DNA of 64,000 nt from positions 124,001 through 188,000 of the forward strand of contig JAJVDF010000379.1 in the NCBI GenBank assembly GCA_022410635.1, written 5' to 3'. The notes under the pieces are model-generated. The model did no database searches. It worked only from the letters and a program-made list of their open reading frames with translations, and was not told the origin of the DNA. Below, piece by piece: positions 45,046-56,035 of the stretch. This DNA comes from Tretioscincus oriximinensis. Its lineage: Eukaryota; Chordata; Lepidosauria; Squamata; Gymnophthalmidae. Within the stretch, counting starts at the first letter, position 1. Each line of letters begins with the position of its first letter. Both the position numbers and the translations under genes were made by a program.

Positions 45046-46190
45046 ATATCCACTTTAGAAAAGTTTGTTTAAGTTTGATCTAGTACATGGTCTTAAAGNT
45101 TTCTACCTTTAAAGGAGTTCTAGGAATAAGTAAAGAGATAGAATTTTTAAATACATACCAAACTTTCTTAAAGCAGAAGTTCTGAACTCCAATCAAACCA
45201 AAAGACATACTCCCATTAAGCCTTACAATAGTGCAACACCTTCCCTTACACTACACATCTCCATTAACTAATAGTTTATATGCATTATGGAATCTAACAA
45301 TGGTGTAAACATATTAATTCAGAAACGAAAATCAGTCAAATTACGGTGTGTAACAGATTGTACGATTGTTACTCTAAAGTGTATTAATGAGTTCAATACT
45401 ATTCTAAGACTTAGATTGATGTTGCTGCCTGCCATTACCTTTTGGGAAAAAAATGTTGCTTCATGTGAAGTTTTGAGTGCCAAAAAAAATAAAAAAATGT
45501 ACTAACCATTCATTGGCGCTTGCAGGTTCTGTTACTGAAATAGCACATTTTATATGAGCCAAGAGTGAGCAGCTTTAAGTAACACCATCAGCTGGAAAAA
45601 TCACACTTCTGTTTGGAAATGTGTTACTAATGCTGCTTCTAACACTTGAGATAACTATAATTGAAAGTGATCTGAGGCAAAACAATTTGTCTGCTTTCTC
45701 CACTTTGTTTACTTTGTATGTTCTAAAGGCATTTTAGTACACAGGCATTTTCACTATTTTCTGAGCTATTCAACCTTTTGCCAGGTAACATTAAAAATGA
45801 CTTTTTTAAGACAAAAAGGGAAGATAGGACAAAGCAGAGTAAAAGGCTGTTAGAGATACAGTAACAATATTTGATTTCACTACTGGGCATGGTATCATTT
45901 TATAGCTCGTTTATTCTTCAGCTCCCTTTTACATTCATTTTTGGTCATTATTCCCCCATTGTGATTCATACTGTTATCTCATAGGTGCTTTTCCCACATA
46001 TAATTTTTAAATCCATCTTTAGTCCTGAAGAACTGGACTAAATCAGGAAAAAATACAGTTTTCACCCCCTGATATAGCTGCCTTGCCATAAGATTTTCAT
46101 ACTACAATGGTACTTACATGATTAAGAATTCGCCCCATGTGGTTACAGACTTTCAGTAATCCATTCGGAAGAAAGCTCTGTTATCCCGGA
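45046..46190. other. AT-rich non-coding interval
   Basis: No gene or repeat recognised. Confidence 0.3.
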
Positions 46191-46490
46191 ATATCTAGTA
46201 GCTGGAGTAAGAGGGTCGAAGCAGAGACATGATAATACCAGATAGGCCCATGTTACTACATATTGTCACCTCCTTTGTCCAGCAAGTTTTTGGTGGTCTT
46301 GACTTACTATCCCTTTGCTTGGGATTCTGTTGCTGATGCGTCAATCACCATCTCTGTGTGTGTTTAAAACACGCTTGAAGACGCTCCGCTTTAACCTGGT
46401 CTTTGGCTAAAAAAAGCTGCTCTGCTTTTAGATATTATANTTTAATCTATTAAATTTGTTTTTTATTGTTAACTTCAGGTATAGAGGTTC
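46191..46490 (+). repeat. L2 LINE 3' end, sense, old
   Basis: GATTCTGTTGCTGATGCGTC, then AACACGCTTGAAGACGCTCC and TTAACCTGGTCTTTGGCTAA, matches the end of the L2 ORF (Trp-Asn-Ser, then Lys-Thr-Arg-Leu-Lys-Thr-Leu) and its 3' UTR (ATTTGTTTTTTATTGTTAAC). Strongly diverged. Confidence 0.5.
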
Positions 46491-46745
46491 CATGCCAGAA
46501 AGAGGTTGAACAGAGTGGTCATTCAGTCAAGGTCCTTGTATGCTGTGAAAAGGGGTGAATGTCCTGTAATGGCCTTAGCTTCAGCCAGCCTAGCTGTTCA
46601 AAAGTGTGCAACCACAAGTAGATGAATAGGTACTACCACAATGTGATAGGGAAGATAGAATGTAAGTCTTCGGGTGAAAAATAGCTTGCAAGCTGCTTTG
46701 AGTGGGAAAAGCTGGGTATAGAAACCCAGTTCTTCTTCTTTATTA
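46491..46745 (+). repeat. SINE-2 (tRNA-derived), sense, diverged
   Basis: GTATAGAGGTTCCATGCCAG (head), TTAGCTTCAGCCAGCCTAGC, GATAGGGAAGATAGAATGTA then AGTCTTCGGG, and AAGCTGCTTTGAGTGGGAAA with a CAGTTCTTCTTCTTTATTATT tail follow the 24.4-kb copy in order. Confidence 0.7.
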
Positions 46746-47690
46746 TTAGAAACAAACTGGGTGTATTGTAAGGACTTTAATGTGGTGAATGGGACAGATT
46801 GGGAATTCTGTCACCGAACTGCCCATCAGCAATCATTACCATGTGAATGAAGATAGTCTGTTGGAGAAGGCAAGTTTGTGATTGCCCCCAAATGCCACCT
46901 TGGAAAATAAGGATCTTAACCCTTTTCTTGGTTTTCTGAGGAATTTAGGGGGAGGTGTTAAGTGACAGGCAGAGCAGGAGTGATGTGCAACTTTCTGTAA
47001 AGCTGACTAAAAATTTGTGAGACCACATAATTTATTAGAATTAGCCAGAAAGAGTTGGCAGCATAAATCTAAGAAGCGGTGAATGCACCTCTGCACAAGG
47101 GAGTGATATGGTAATCTTTCCACTCTTTAACAAGCTTTATTGGACTGAGAAGTTCTAATATCCTCTAATGGACAAGGTTATGGAGAGGATATCATTGTGC
47201 AATTTTAGGAATTCCTGCATGAAATTTGTATTAAGACCTTAGTTTGGGACNTAATTGTCCTGATGAATGACTCACTGCAGCAGAAAGACAAAGAGAGTAT
47301 AGTTCCGATTGTGTTTGATCTCAGTCTTGATTTCTGATATGATGGTTCACTGTATTTTATTGGAACCCCTGTGTGGCATGAGAATGGGATGCTGCAGTGG
47401 TGCATCTATTTAAAGGACTAACTCAATGCTGAATGATTACACTTTGATATCTTGGCAGCTAAGTTATAGAGTTCTTCACACAGTATTCCATCTCCAGTGC
47501 TATAGCCATCTATATTATGACTTGAGAAAAAGTTGCCAGGAGTTTTGGAGGGAAATGTCATCATTACATTAATGCTACTCAGCTCTTTTTCTCCACTATA
47601 TCTGAATCAAGAGTAACTAATGTCAAATTCCAATAGGACAAAAATATTGCAATCAAGTTAAACTGTTCACAAATAGATCAGAACTCATAT
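46746..47690 (+). repeat. L2 LINE reverse-transcriptase region, sense, heavily decayed
   Basis: Ordered remnants are seen on the plus strand. GGACAAGGTTATGGAGAGGA (47171 on) falls where L2 encodes 'LGKVLERV'; GTTTGATCTCAGTCTTGATT falls at 'DLSAAFD'; GGGATGCTGCAGTGG at 'G..L.WF'; TACTCAGCTCTTTTTCTCC near 47575 at 'DDTQLYLS'. Stops occur in every frame. The order of remnants supports the call more than identity does. Confidence 0.5.
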
Positions 47691-50589
47691 TGCATAGAGG
47701 ACATATCAACAACTGAAGATGGATATAACGATGCTTGTTTATGCCTATATTTTTGTAAGGCAACAGTAGATTCGAGCCACCATTTCTTTCTTTTCCATTA
47801 TAACTTTGTTATTGCAATTTACCTTTGATTGCTAATGTCAATGTAATTATATTGTTGTGGGCTACTTTTTACCTGTGGTAAACCTTAACTTTTAAACTAT
47901 AGTTTAGCTGCCAGCCTATTTGGTGTAATTAGGTTCAGGAAATATATTATAACATTTTTTTAAAGAATTCTTGGCCTGCTTTATTCATTTTTGTGTCTTT
48001 CACGATATTTTTTTATCATACTGTTGTGTTTCATTTCCACCTGAAGCTTTATACCTTGTCATATCAAAATGAAATGAGACTGTACAATTTGCAGACACTA
48101 GGAAGCGAACACTAAAATATTTATCGTATGTTTTCGTTATGTAAATTAACTTGCATATGAACTCTTAAAAATGAAAGGATTGTGCAGCTGCAGTGACATT
48201 GTAACAGGGATTGGAAAAGCCAATATATCACGATAGTCATGAATGTTTTAAAAGAAAGAAACTATTTCTGCTAACAGGAAAAATGACGAATTGTAGTTGG
48301 GTAGCTTCAACTTTACTGCATCAATACAAAATGCTCTGAAAATCTCCATTAGCAGTTCAACAAAGTTCATGTAGAAGCTGCTAATTAAATGATGATCAGC
48401 TGAAATTTTTTTTGTACTGGGCCTTATTTTAGATTATTGCCAAGTCTCAAACTAGAGACATGGCATCCACATGCTGATGTGGAGACTCTATCAAAATCCA
48501 CCCAGGGGATTCCTTAATCTGCCCTAGCTAGTTGTGAATGTGAAATTCTTGTTCTATGATAACACTTGGAATAAGCAGAAAGGGCCTCTGTTGCAGGCAA
48601 GTAGACAAGTAAGCAACTGAGAAGATTTTGCACCATGAGCTTTCATGCAATGTCTTGTCCTTGCTCAGCCTTGCCCAAGAACAGAGTACACATGGATGTA
48701 CCAGCTAGGACCAACTACATTGCTATAGTCCTGTCCTTAGGCTCTGAAGTTGCAGCCTTGGGGGAATTTGGATGAAGTGCCTCAAACACTGTCAGAAATT
48801 GCCAGGGCTGTTTTGAGTNATATGTTCAGCCCTGAGAACATTTTGGGAAACCACTTTAAAGGGGTCCAGTTTATTGAAATGGACATTGATTTGTGTTTTA
48901 CAGTGGAGTGCCCTGACATACAAGAGGGCTTCATAGGAACCCAACAAGAGTCCATTCATTTTTTATTCGTTGATAAAATTAGTTGTTTTGACTAAAAATA
49001 GCAAAGCTGGGATTTTGAGGGAGAATAAAGGATAGTGTCAGACTAAGACAATAGACGCTATACTTTCAAAAATGGTCCAATCTATGCCAAAAATTTCAAA
49101 AGCACTTAACAATAGTGGGGAGAGGATTGAAAGTGAGGTGGCCGGATTTCCTGATGTTGATAAACTTGCCTAAAAACACAGAAAAGATAAGTTTAAAGCT
49201 AAGTTGTCATCATAGCATTTTCCAAAANTATAAAGTGAAAACACTAGAAATCATGTTGCCGTATTTCAAAAAGCAAAGCACAGAGCTGGAAAAAAGGCCA
49301 GAAAAGAAGTCTAGGATCAAGAGCCTAGAGAAATTCCCCAAAGAGAAAACTTTTTGTTTTGGGGCAGAAAGGTAAGAATAGAGTAAATGGCCTCCCTTTC
49401 TCAAAATGTTAGAACTAAATATTAAGTACTTTTTACACACCATGTAGTATAATTGAATTTGTCTGGCTGCAAAAAAGATTGGAGAAAGTCATAATACTCA
49501 ATAATTGCTGGTCATGGTATCTGTGGATTCCTTCTATAACATTTGAGGTAGTATTCATCAAATTATTAGTTGTTAGAGAACTTAAATGCAAGGAGGTCTT
49601 TTGTAATAGTAGTCTTCTTGCAGGCTTCCTGTGGCCATCTTGATAAAAGAGTGTTGAGCTAGATCAGTCTTTTGATTCCCATCTTAGCTTTTTGGTTAAT
49701 TCATAGTGTAAGTAACAGAGGACTTAAGGCACTTGTTGGTGGTAGATATGATCAATGTAATTTATGGTTGGCAATGAATAAACAAGGAGACTGATTCATA
49801 TATAAGTTTTAATATAATATCAATTCACTTTGATAGAACACATCAAAAAATGACAAANTAGTTTTTCCCCCCCTAACACTCTTTTATTCAAAAAACCCAC
49901 CTTTGATTTAGGTAATGTGGAGAGGAAATTTGTGTTTACTTTGGTGGTAGGTAGACTGGAGCTATATTGTGGAACATTTTACAGAAAATGTTTTATAAAA
50001 TATATTTTCTTTAAAATCTAGTTTGAAGTAGTCTACGGACCAGGACCACAAGGTGACAGATAAGGAATAAATCTCCAGTTGGCAGAACTTGTTTATATCC
50101 CTCTGAACATCAGAGGGTCAATGTGGAGGGCAAATAGGGGAAAACAAAGACTTTGATTGGATTGTTGTTCTTCATATCACATTGCTAGCTTCTTTAGAGC
50201 TAACATTACTATCAGCTAATGGTAAAACATGTACACTGAATGTTCACCAAGGGGGGACAACTTATGCTGCTATGCAGTATGTCTAAATGTTTTCCATGAT
50301 ACAATTCACACTGATGTTGGCAAAATGACCTGGATTATTAGTCATCCCAGGATAAACAAATATTGTGTGGATGCAACCTAAGTAATTTCATGCAGAAACA
50401 TTTAGGCTGCATTTAGATATTGCTTAAAAACTGCTCAAAATACTATAGAGTTGGTAACATGNGATGCTGTTGTGCTCATTCTACCTTTATTCTACTTTTT
50501 CTGATCTAGAACATTATGAGAGGAAAAGGTATAATCTTATCTGCAAGCCACCTCTATACTTCTTCACAAGTTGTTTTCTTATTCAGTTA
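47691..50589. other. Non-coding interval without recognised genes
   Basis: 2.9 kb with no gene recognised. 47930-48420 and 48740-49400 are non-repetitive by eye. Short frames (81-86 codons) have no domain. A string GTGTGGATGCAACCTAAG near 50367 resembles a hAT MITE end, but no partner was found. Confidence 0.3.
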
Positions 50590-50770
50590 TGTCATACTCT
50601 TTCGTTTGATTAGCACTTGGCCTTATTCTGTCCTAGAAAGTGGTCTAAGGGGCCTGCTGGCTACATGCCATTCTGGACTAGGATCCATCCTATACTAGCC
50701 CCAAATGGCATGTGGACGGCAGTCCCCTTACGCCAATTTCTGGAACAGAATAAGGCTAAGTACGAATCTT
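50590..50770. mobile_element. Palindromic MITE, best copy of its family
   Basis: Left GATTAGCACTTGGCCTTATT CTGTCCTAGAAAGTGG faces right CCAATTTCTGGAACAGAATA AGGCTAAGTACGAATC. Inner arms GGCCTGCTGGCTACATGCCA and TGGCATGTGGACGGCAGTCC also pair, so the element folds almost end to end. Relatives lie at 17290-17400 and 44896-45045. No convincing target duplication was found, so the superfamily is open. Confidence 0.75.
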
Positions 50771-50837
50771 TCTGACTTTCTGACATGTTCACTGGCTTCC
50801 ACTGCACCCCATTCATGAGCTTTTTTGCATGTGTAAA

Positions 50838-50900
50838 TTATTTATTATTTATTTATTTACATATTTATACCGCCCTATACCCGAAGGTCTCAGTCATATT
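50838..50900 (-). repeat. L2 LINE 3' tail, antisense
   Basis: TTATTTATTTACATATTTAT followed by ACCGCCCTATACCCGAAGGT is the reversed L2 terminus, better preserved than most copies. Confidence 0.7.
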
Positions 50901-52324
50901 CCCAATATTTCAGATTACTAATCAGCAACAATATACGTCAGGTAGATGGGGAAAACAGAATGTTCCTTCTTTAGACATTTATAAATGTGTGATGCATCCC
51001 TCAACTAAAATTACAGTTCAGGTTGGAAATATAATGCTAAACTAGGATGAATCAAAATTAGTAACAAAAAATGTACAAGAGAAGATACCAAGTAGATACG
51101 CTTTAATAAGCTTTGCTGCATTTTTATTACCATATTAATGAACTAATCAGATTGGAGCTTCTTCCCTCCACCTCACTTTCCATATCTTATCTTTGATGCA
51201 AAGATGCTTGCATGGTGTCTTTTGTCCTTAAGAAGGTTTAATGATAGTTTTAATAATTGCTGGTGGCGCAGTGATAATAACAACCCAAATTAGATTAAAT
51301 GCAGTACATTAAAAGTTAAGGTCTGAGTTGCATATTGAAAGAAAATATCTAAAGTCAATGTAGGATTTACTTGTTTTTCCAAGAAAATGTCTGATAACAT
51401 GCCTTCAATCAGAATGATATATTTAAANCAAATATATATCTTCCTTTTTAGCAACGTGTGCTGAATTCTGAAATGTGACAGGTCTGTGTCCTAGTTTGGA
51501 TATACAGAAGCTAAAAATCAGCAACTTCATTTTGTTAAAATACAAAGCATGCTCAATAAATTAGAAGCCTTCCTTGAGTATATAGGATTGAAGCTTATAT
51601 TTCATCAGAATATAGTAATGCTGTCAAGAAATTCAAATACGCATTGTCCCTGTTTGATTGGTAAAATAATTAAATCCTGAATCGATATGTCAATTATTAT
51701 GGTTTTCATCAATTCTAAAATAAACCTGCCTCAAGGTTTAGAAAATGTAAGCTAAATCCATAAGTCTTCCATTTTCTGAAAAAACATAACTTTTAGTTTT
51801 CAACATTTGCAGATAAATCACGTTTAAAAGCTTATTAAAATGTTACATGAGTATTTTTCAACTATAATTTATGTTATCACTAGTGCATAACCTTTCAAAT
51901 GAATAATTTACATCTCTTAAGTAGTCACATTTGATAATCTATCATAGTATATTATGTTGGCATTCTACTGAGAGATTATTGGTCAAGTAATAGAACCGGA
52001 GAGCAGAGAAAAATCTTACCCGTTTGTTGCATTTTTTTTTTTTAGTCATAGACTTTCCCTTCAATTTAAACCTATTAGTTTGATTTTAGAATGCTAAATC
52101 TCAATCTGTCTTAGCTCATCATAGAGTCTTATATAAAGGAAGAAAATTATACATCCCGGTAAATAGTTATTTACTCTGAAATAAGACACTGATAAATATT
52201 TGTCAAAAAATAAAATGGTTAGAAAATGAATGAATGATGCTACTGGACTTTAACTCTTGCCTTATTTGGTATTGTTCTGAGGAAATACTGTTTTTCACAT
52301 TTATCTTCAGGGAATTGTCATTAG
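50901..52324. other. AT-rich non-coding interval
   Basis: No gene or repeat recognised. Confidence 0.3.
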
Positions 52325-52460
52325 GAATTATTTATTTGTTTATTTATATACATTTGTATTCAACTCTATACCCAAATGTCTCAGGGTGGATTACAATTAA
52401 AAATGATAAAAACAGATTAAAATAGAGGAATTTTTAAATAAAATAGTTTACAAAAAATAA
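52325..52460 (-). repeat. L2 LINE 3' end, antisense
   Basis: TTATTTGTTTATTTATATAC, then CAACTCTATACCCAAATGTC and AACAGATTAAAATAGAGG, follows the antisense L2 3' UTR at 7370-7440. Confidence 0.65.
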
Positions 52461-52990
52461 TCTACTGCTGAAGGGAATGTTTCCCACCTTTCACATTGCC
52501 CTGGCCAGAAACATTCCTGCTTCCGGGAGCAGGAAGTACGAAGGCTGCATTCTGTGTTCCACATGCCTTCCCCTTTCCCACTATACTGAGAGAAAATGTA
52601 TCACATGACATTCCTCTGCCCTAATGTGGTGGCTAGAATGGGTAAAGTGTGAATCTTGCCCCTTGGTATTAGCGGTGGTATTGATGAGGAAGCACCAAAA
52701 ACATACTCAGTTTTACTAACTATTTGAATAAGGGGAGTGCAGGCAATTACCAAGGGTTTTCNTAACACGATCTATTTTGAAACCCAATCACTTCTCTCTA
52801 GACAATTTTAATGCATTGGTTCTATTCATACATGCAATTATCTTGCTCTGTGCAAGGTATTCTCTTGAAAGAAATTTGATTTAGTACATTAAGAAACCAA
52901 ATATTCAAAAGAAAAATAATGGACTAACTAGCGTCTTAGGATGAGTCTGTACTTGCTGTTATACAAAGTGTGGTCTAAGGGAGACTACGC
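52461..52990. other. Non-coding interval
   Basis: Nothing recognised. Confidence 0.3.
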
Positions 52991-53258
52991 CAGTTTGGTG
53001 TAGTGGTTTGATTGTTGGACTTGCAGCTGGTAGTCTCCTGGTTCGATACCCCACTCCTCCATTAAAGCCAGCTGGGTGACCTTTGACCAATCACAGTNCT
53101 TTAGAACTCTCTCAGCTCCACCTACTTCGTAGGGTGTCTGTTGTAGAGAAAGCAATAAAAGCTATGTGCGCTGCCCTTTGGTTGGCCGCCCTGGGACCTT
53201 TGGGTATAGGGCGGGATNTAAGTACAAATAAATAATAAATAATACATACATATAAAAC
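52991..53258 (+). repeat. SINE-1 with tRNA-like head and L2-like tail
   Basis: Head: GTTTGGTGTAGTGGTTTGAT (A-box region) and TCCTGGTTCGATACCCC, which contains a B-box matching GGTTCGANNCC. Body: AAGCCAGCTGGGTGACCTTT, CTCAGCTCCACCTACTTCGT. Tail: GCCGCCCTGGGACCTTTGGG then TATAGGGCGGGATNTAAGTA and an AAATAAATAAT end, which is the L2 3' terminus. Sharing the tail of a partner LINE is the known way SINEs recruit its reverse transcriptase. Here L2 is the inferred partner. This is the most complete SINE-1 in the window. Confidence 0.8.
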
Positions 53259-53364
53259 AGAGTGTAGCCCCCAATAGGAGGCCTGCTGTCTGATCTGATC
53301 TACCAACACACTAGGGGTGGTATAGCATAATACAGAGTTATGCGGGTGACTTCATTACATCATT
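53259..53364. other. Short non-coding spacer
   Basis: Nothing recognised. Confidence 0.3.
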
Positions 53365-54460
53365 CTTCAAAAAAAGGATCTAGAGTTGATCCCAGAAATT
53401 ATAGACCAGTCTAACATCAATTCCAGGTAAAGTGTTAGGAACCATAATTAAAGAAAAAATTACTATTCACATTGGGGAACACACATTGCTGAATGAAACT
53501 CAGCATGGCTTCTGCAAAGATAAATCATTTGTTACAAACTTATAAGAATGATTTGAGAATGTTAATAAACATNTGGATAAAGGGGATCCAGTTGATATTA
53601 TCAATCTGGATTTTGATAAAGTCCCTCATCAAAAGTTCCTACAAAAGCTCTTCATTGACACAATTAGAGGTTTACAACCCAATGAAAGTGTCAGCCCAGC
53701 CCAGTGTGNAGCAGTAGTGAAAGAAAATTCAATATTAGGGTTAACTAGGGAGATAATTAAAAATAATTCAGAAAATGTCATTTGCTTCTTTTAAATTTGT
53801 GGTGAGTCCACATTTGGGATACTGTGTACAATTCTGGTCACCACACCTTAGAAAATATATTATTGAACTGAAGAAGATGTAAAAAAAGAACAAGAATGAT
53901 CAAGGGAGACTGAGAACAGTTTCCTTCCAAAATCAGGCTGCAACAGTTGGGGCTCTTTATCCCTGAAAGATGGCATTTAAATGGTGATCTTATTGAAATG
54001 GATAAAANTAGGCATGGGATGGATAGGTGAATAGAAAGAAATTTTATTTTCTGTTTTTACAACTCTAGGACCAAGGGTCATTCCTTGAAGCTGATGGGCA
54101 GAAGAATTAAGACAGACAAGGGAAAGTATTTTTTCACACAGAGGATCATTGGTGTATGGAATTTATTTTCAGAAGAGATGGTGTTAGCTAGCAGCTGGGA
54201 CAACTTTATGATAGGATTAGGCAAATATGTGAAAGCCAAGTGTATCAATAGTTATTCAGATCTCTTGATACTACTTTCGGGATAGAGCAAAGGCAATATT
54301 CCTGAAATACCATTTGTAGGGAATAGAGAAGAGATGGAACTTTTGCCTTCTACTTGAGACTGCCCAGGTGCATTTGATGGGTCACTGTGTGAGAGATAAT
54401 GCTGAACTAGATGGGCTGTGGCCAGATGCAACAGGGTTCTTATTATGTTCTATACCACAG
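53365..54460 (+). repeat. CR1-type LINE, sense, decayed, internally deleted
   Basis: Upstream frame remnants include TGAATGAAACTCAGCATGGC (Leu-Asn-Glu-Thr-Gln-His-Gly, the same motif as in the 41.4-kb copy) and GATTTTGATAAAGTCCCTCA (the Asp-Phe-x-Lys-Ala-Phe-Asp-Lys-Val-Pro-His region). Sequence then jumps near 53680-53760 to the C-terminal segment (GTGGTGAGTCCACATTTGGG, then 54085-54190 Lys-Thr-Asp-Lys-Gly-Lys-Tyr-Phe-Phe and Val-Trp-Asn-Leu-Phe) and the 3' UTR ending near CTTATTATGTTCT. Most of the palm domain is missing. Confidence 0.75.
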
Positions 54461-55269
54461 GACTCAATGTACCAGCATTCAAAATTTTCAGACACTTTCC
54501 ACACTGGTTCTAAACTGGCACAGACACTGAAATGGAACAGAGGCTCTCAATGTTGATGGCCTTGTTCCAAGCAAGGAGACATCTATCCTGTCAAAATTCA
54601 TTCTACTTGGTCCAGTTTGCCAAATTCAAGTGCAGAAAGGCCATTGGTTGTTTAGACCTGCAATATTTGCTTATAAATACAAATATAAACAAATGTTTCA
54701 TCCAGGATAGTCAAGGTAATATTCTCCATTATATTCTCTTAAATCAAGCAGGATTAGTTTAGGATCAAAGAAGCACCAAGTACTTGAATTCTGGTCTGCA
54801 CAATTCAAGTTTGCCTTGGATAGGCTTGTATACAGAAGGAAATGAGCACATCATTGCTGTTTTATTATTCTGTCTGCTTTCTCTGGAACTATAATTTTAG
54901 TAATTCATCATTTTTGAATAAAAAATGCAGTATCTGAATCTCATAAATTTGTCACATGTAGTAACATGTGAACATCCTGTGAACATCTTGCTGGGACTGG
55001 AAAACACAATGTCATCATTTCCAACCAGAAAGCTAGATGTAAGGATGTGCAAGGGCTTTGTACTTTTAAAAGCTTCAGAGTCTTCCACTATATCTTACTA
55101 TGCCAATCTGTGGCACAGCATTGGATGAATCATCTGGAAATTTGCTACTGACACAAAAAGAACAAAAAAAATGGTGGTGGGAGGCTGAAGAATCAAGTTG
55201 CAATGGAGTTTGAAATGTGCACCTTGGAGACTGTGATACTAATATTAAAATGATGGAGACCAGGTGAAT
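54461..55269. other. Non-coding interval
   Basis: No gene recognised. Short frames on both strands lack domains. Confidence 0.3.
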
Positions 55270-55445
55270 CAATGGCTATTAGAATTGATACCATGGTGCT
55301 GGCTCCAGGCTAGAAAAAGACTGGCAAGATGCCAGTTGCAGGGAGTTAAGAGTAGTGAAGGTTTCCCAGAAGAAATTGCTTGGATTAGATGGGCTATAGT
55401 TTGATCCAGCAGGGCTCCTTTTATGTTCTTACTCATGTGAATCTA
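55270..55445 (+). repeat. CR1-type LINE 3' end, sense, diverged
   Basis: GATGCCAGTTGCAGGGAGTT, then AGATGGGCTATAGTTTGATC and CAGCAGGGCTCCTTTTATGT followed by TCTTA, follows the CR1 3' UTR and terminal octamer. Confidence 0.6.
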
Positions 55446-55879
55446 GGTAGGGAAAGAGTGTTCAAACAGTAATTGAATGGCCCTTCCTATGTTTAACCTT
55501 CCACTGCTATACTCTCATACTCCCATCCTATTGCCATCTTTTTAAAAAAGAAGAATGAACCAAAACATATGCTTTTAAAAACAGCCATCATGACCATGGG
55601 TGGCTTTCCTTTAACACCCCAAGATACCTGATCCAACATGCATATGTCTATTGTTTAAAAAACCCTCTGGAAGAGTTACTACATAAAATCTGGGATAAAA
55701 CTTAGCATCTTTAATGAATACAGAAGAGAGGAATTTTCACTAGGTGAACCTTGTAATGCTTGCATCACCTGGGGGAGGGAGGGGGACCATCTTTTCAAAC
55801 CTGTTAAAGGTGCAAGGTTTTATTCCTCTTTTTAAATAGTAACCCTACTCTATAAATGACCACATTGTCTAACACTGTT
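55446..55879. other. Non-coding interval
   Basis: Nothing recognised. Confidence 0.3.
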
Positions 55880-56035
55880 ACATAGGAACATAAGAATATA
55901 ANAATATAAGAGGAACCCTGCTGTATCGGACCGGAGCCCATCTAGTCCAGCATTCTATCTCACACAGTGGCCCATCAATTGCACCTCGGCTATCTGTTTT
56001 GGGCTCTGGGAGGCCAAGTTCCGTATAATGATCAA
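55880..56035 (-). repeat. CR1-type LINE 3' end, antisense
   Basis: CATAGGAACATAAGAATATA, then GCTGTATCGGACCGGAGCCC and ATCTAGTCCAGCATTCTATC, is the reversed CR1 end. ATCAATTGCACCTCGGC continues into the 3' UTR. Confidence 0.7.
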
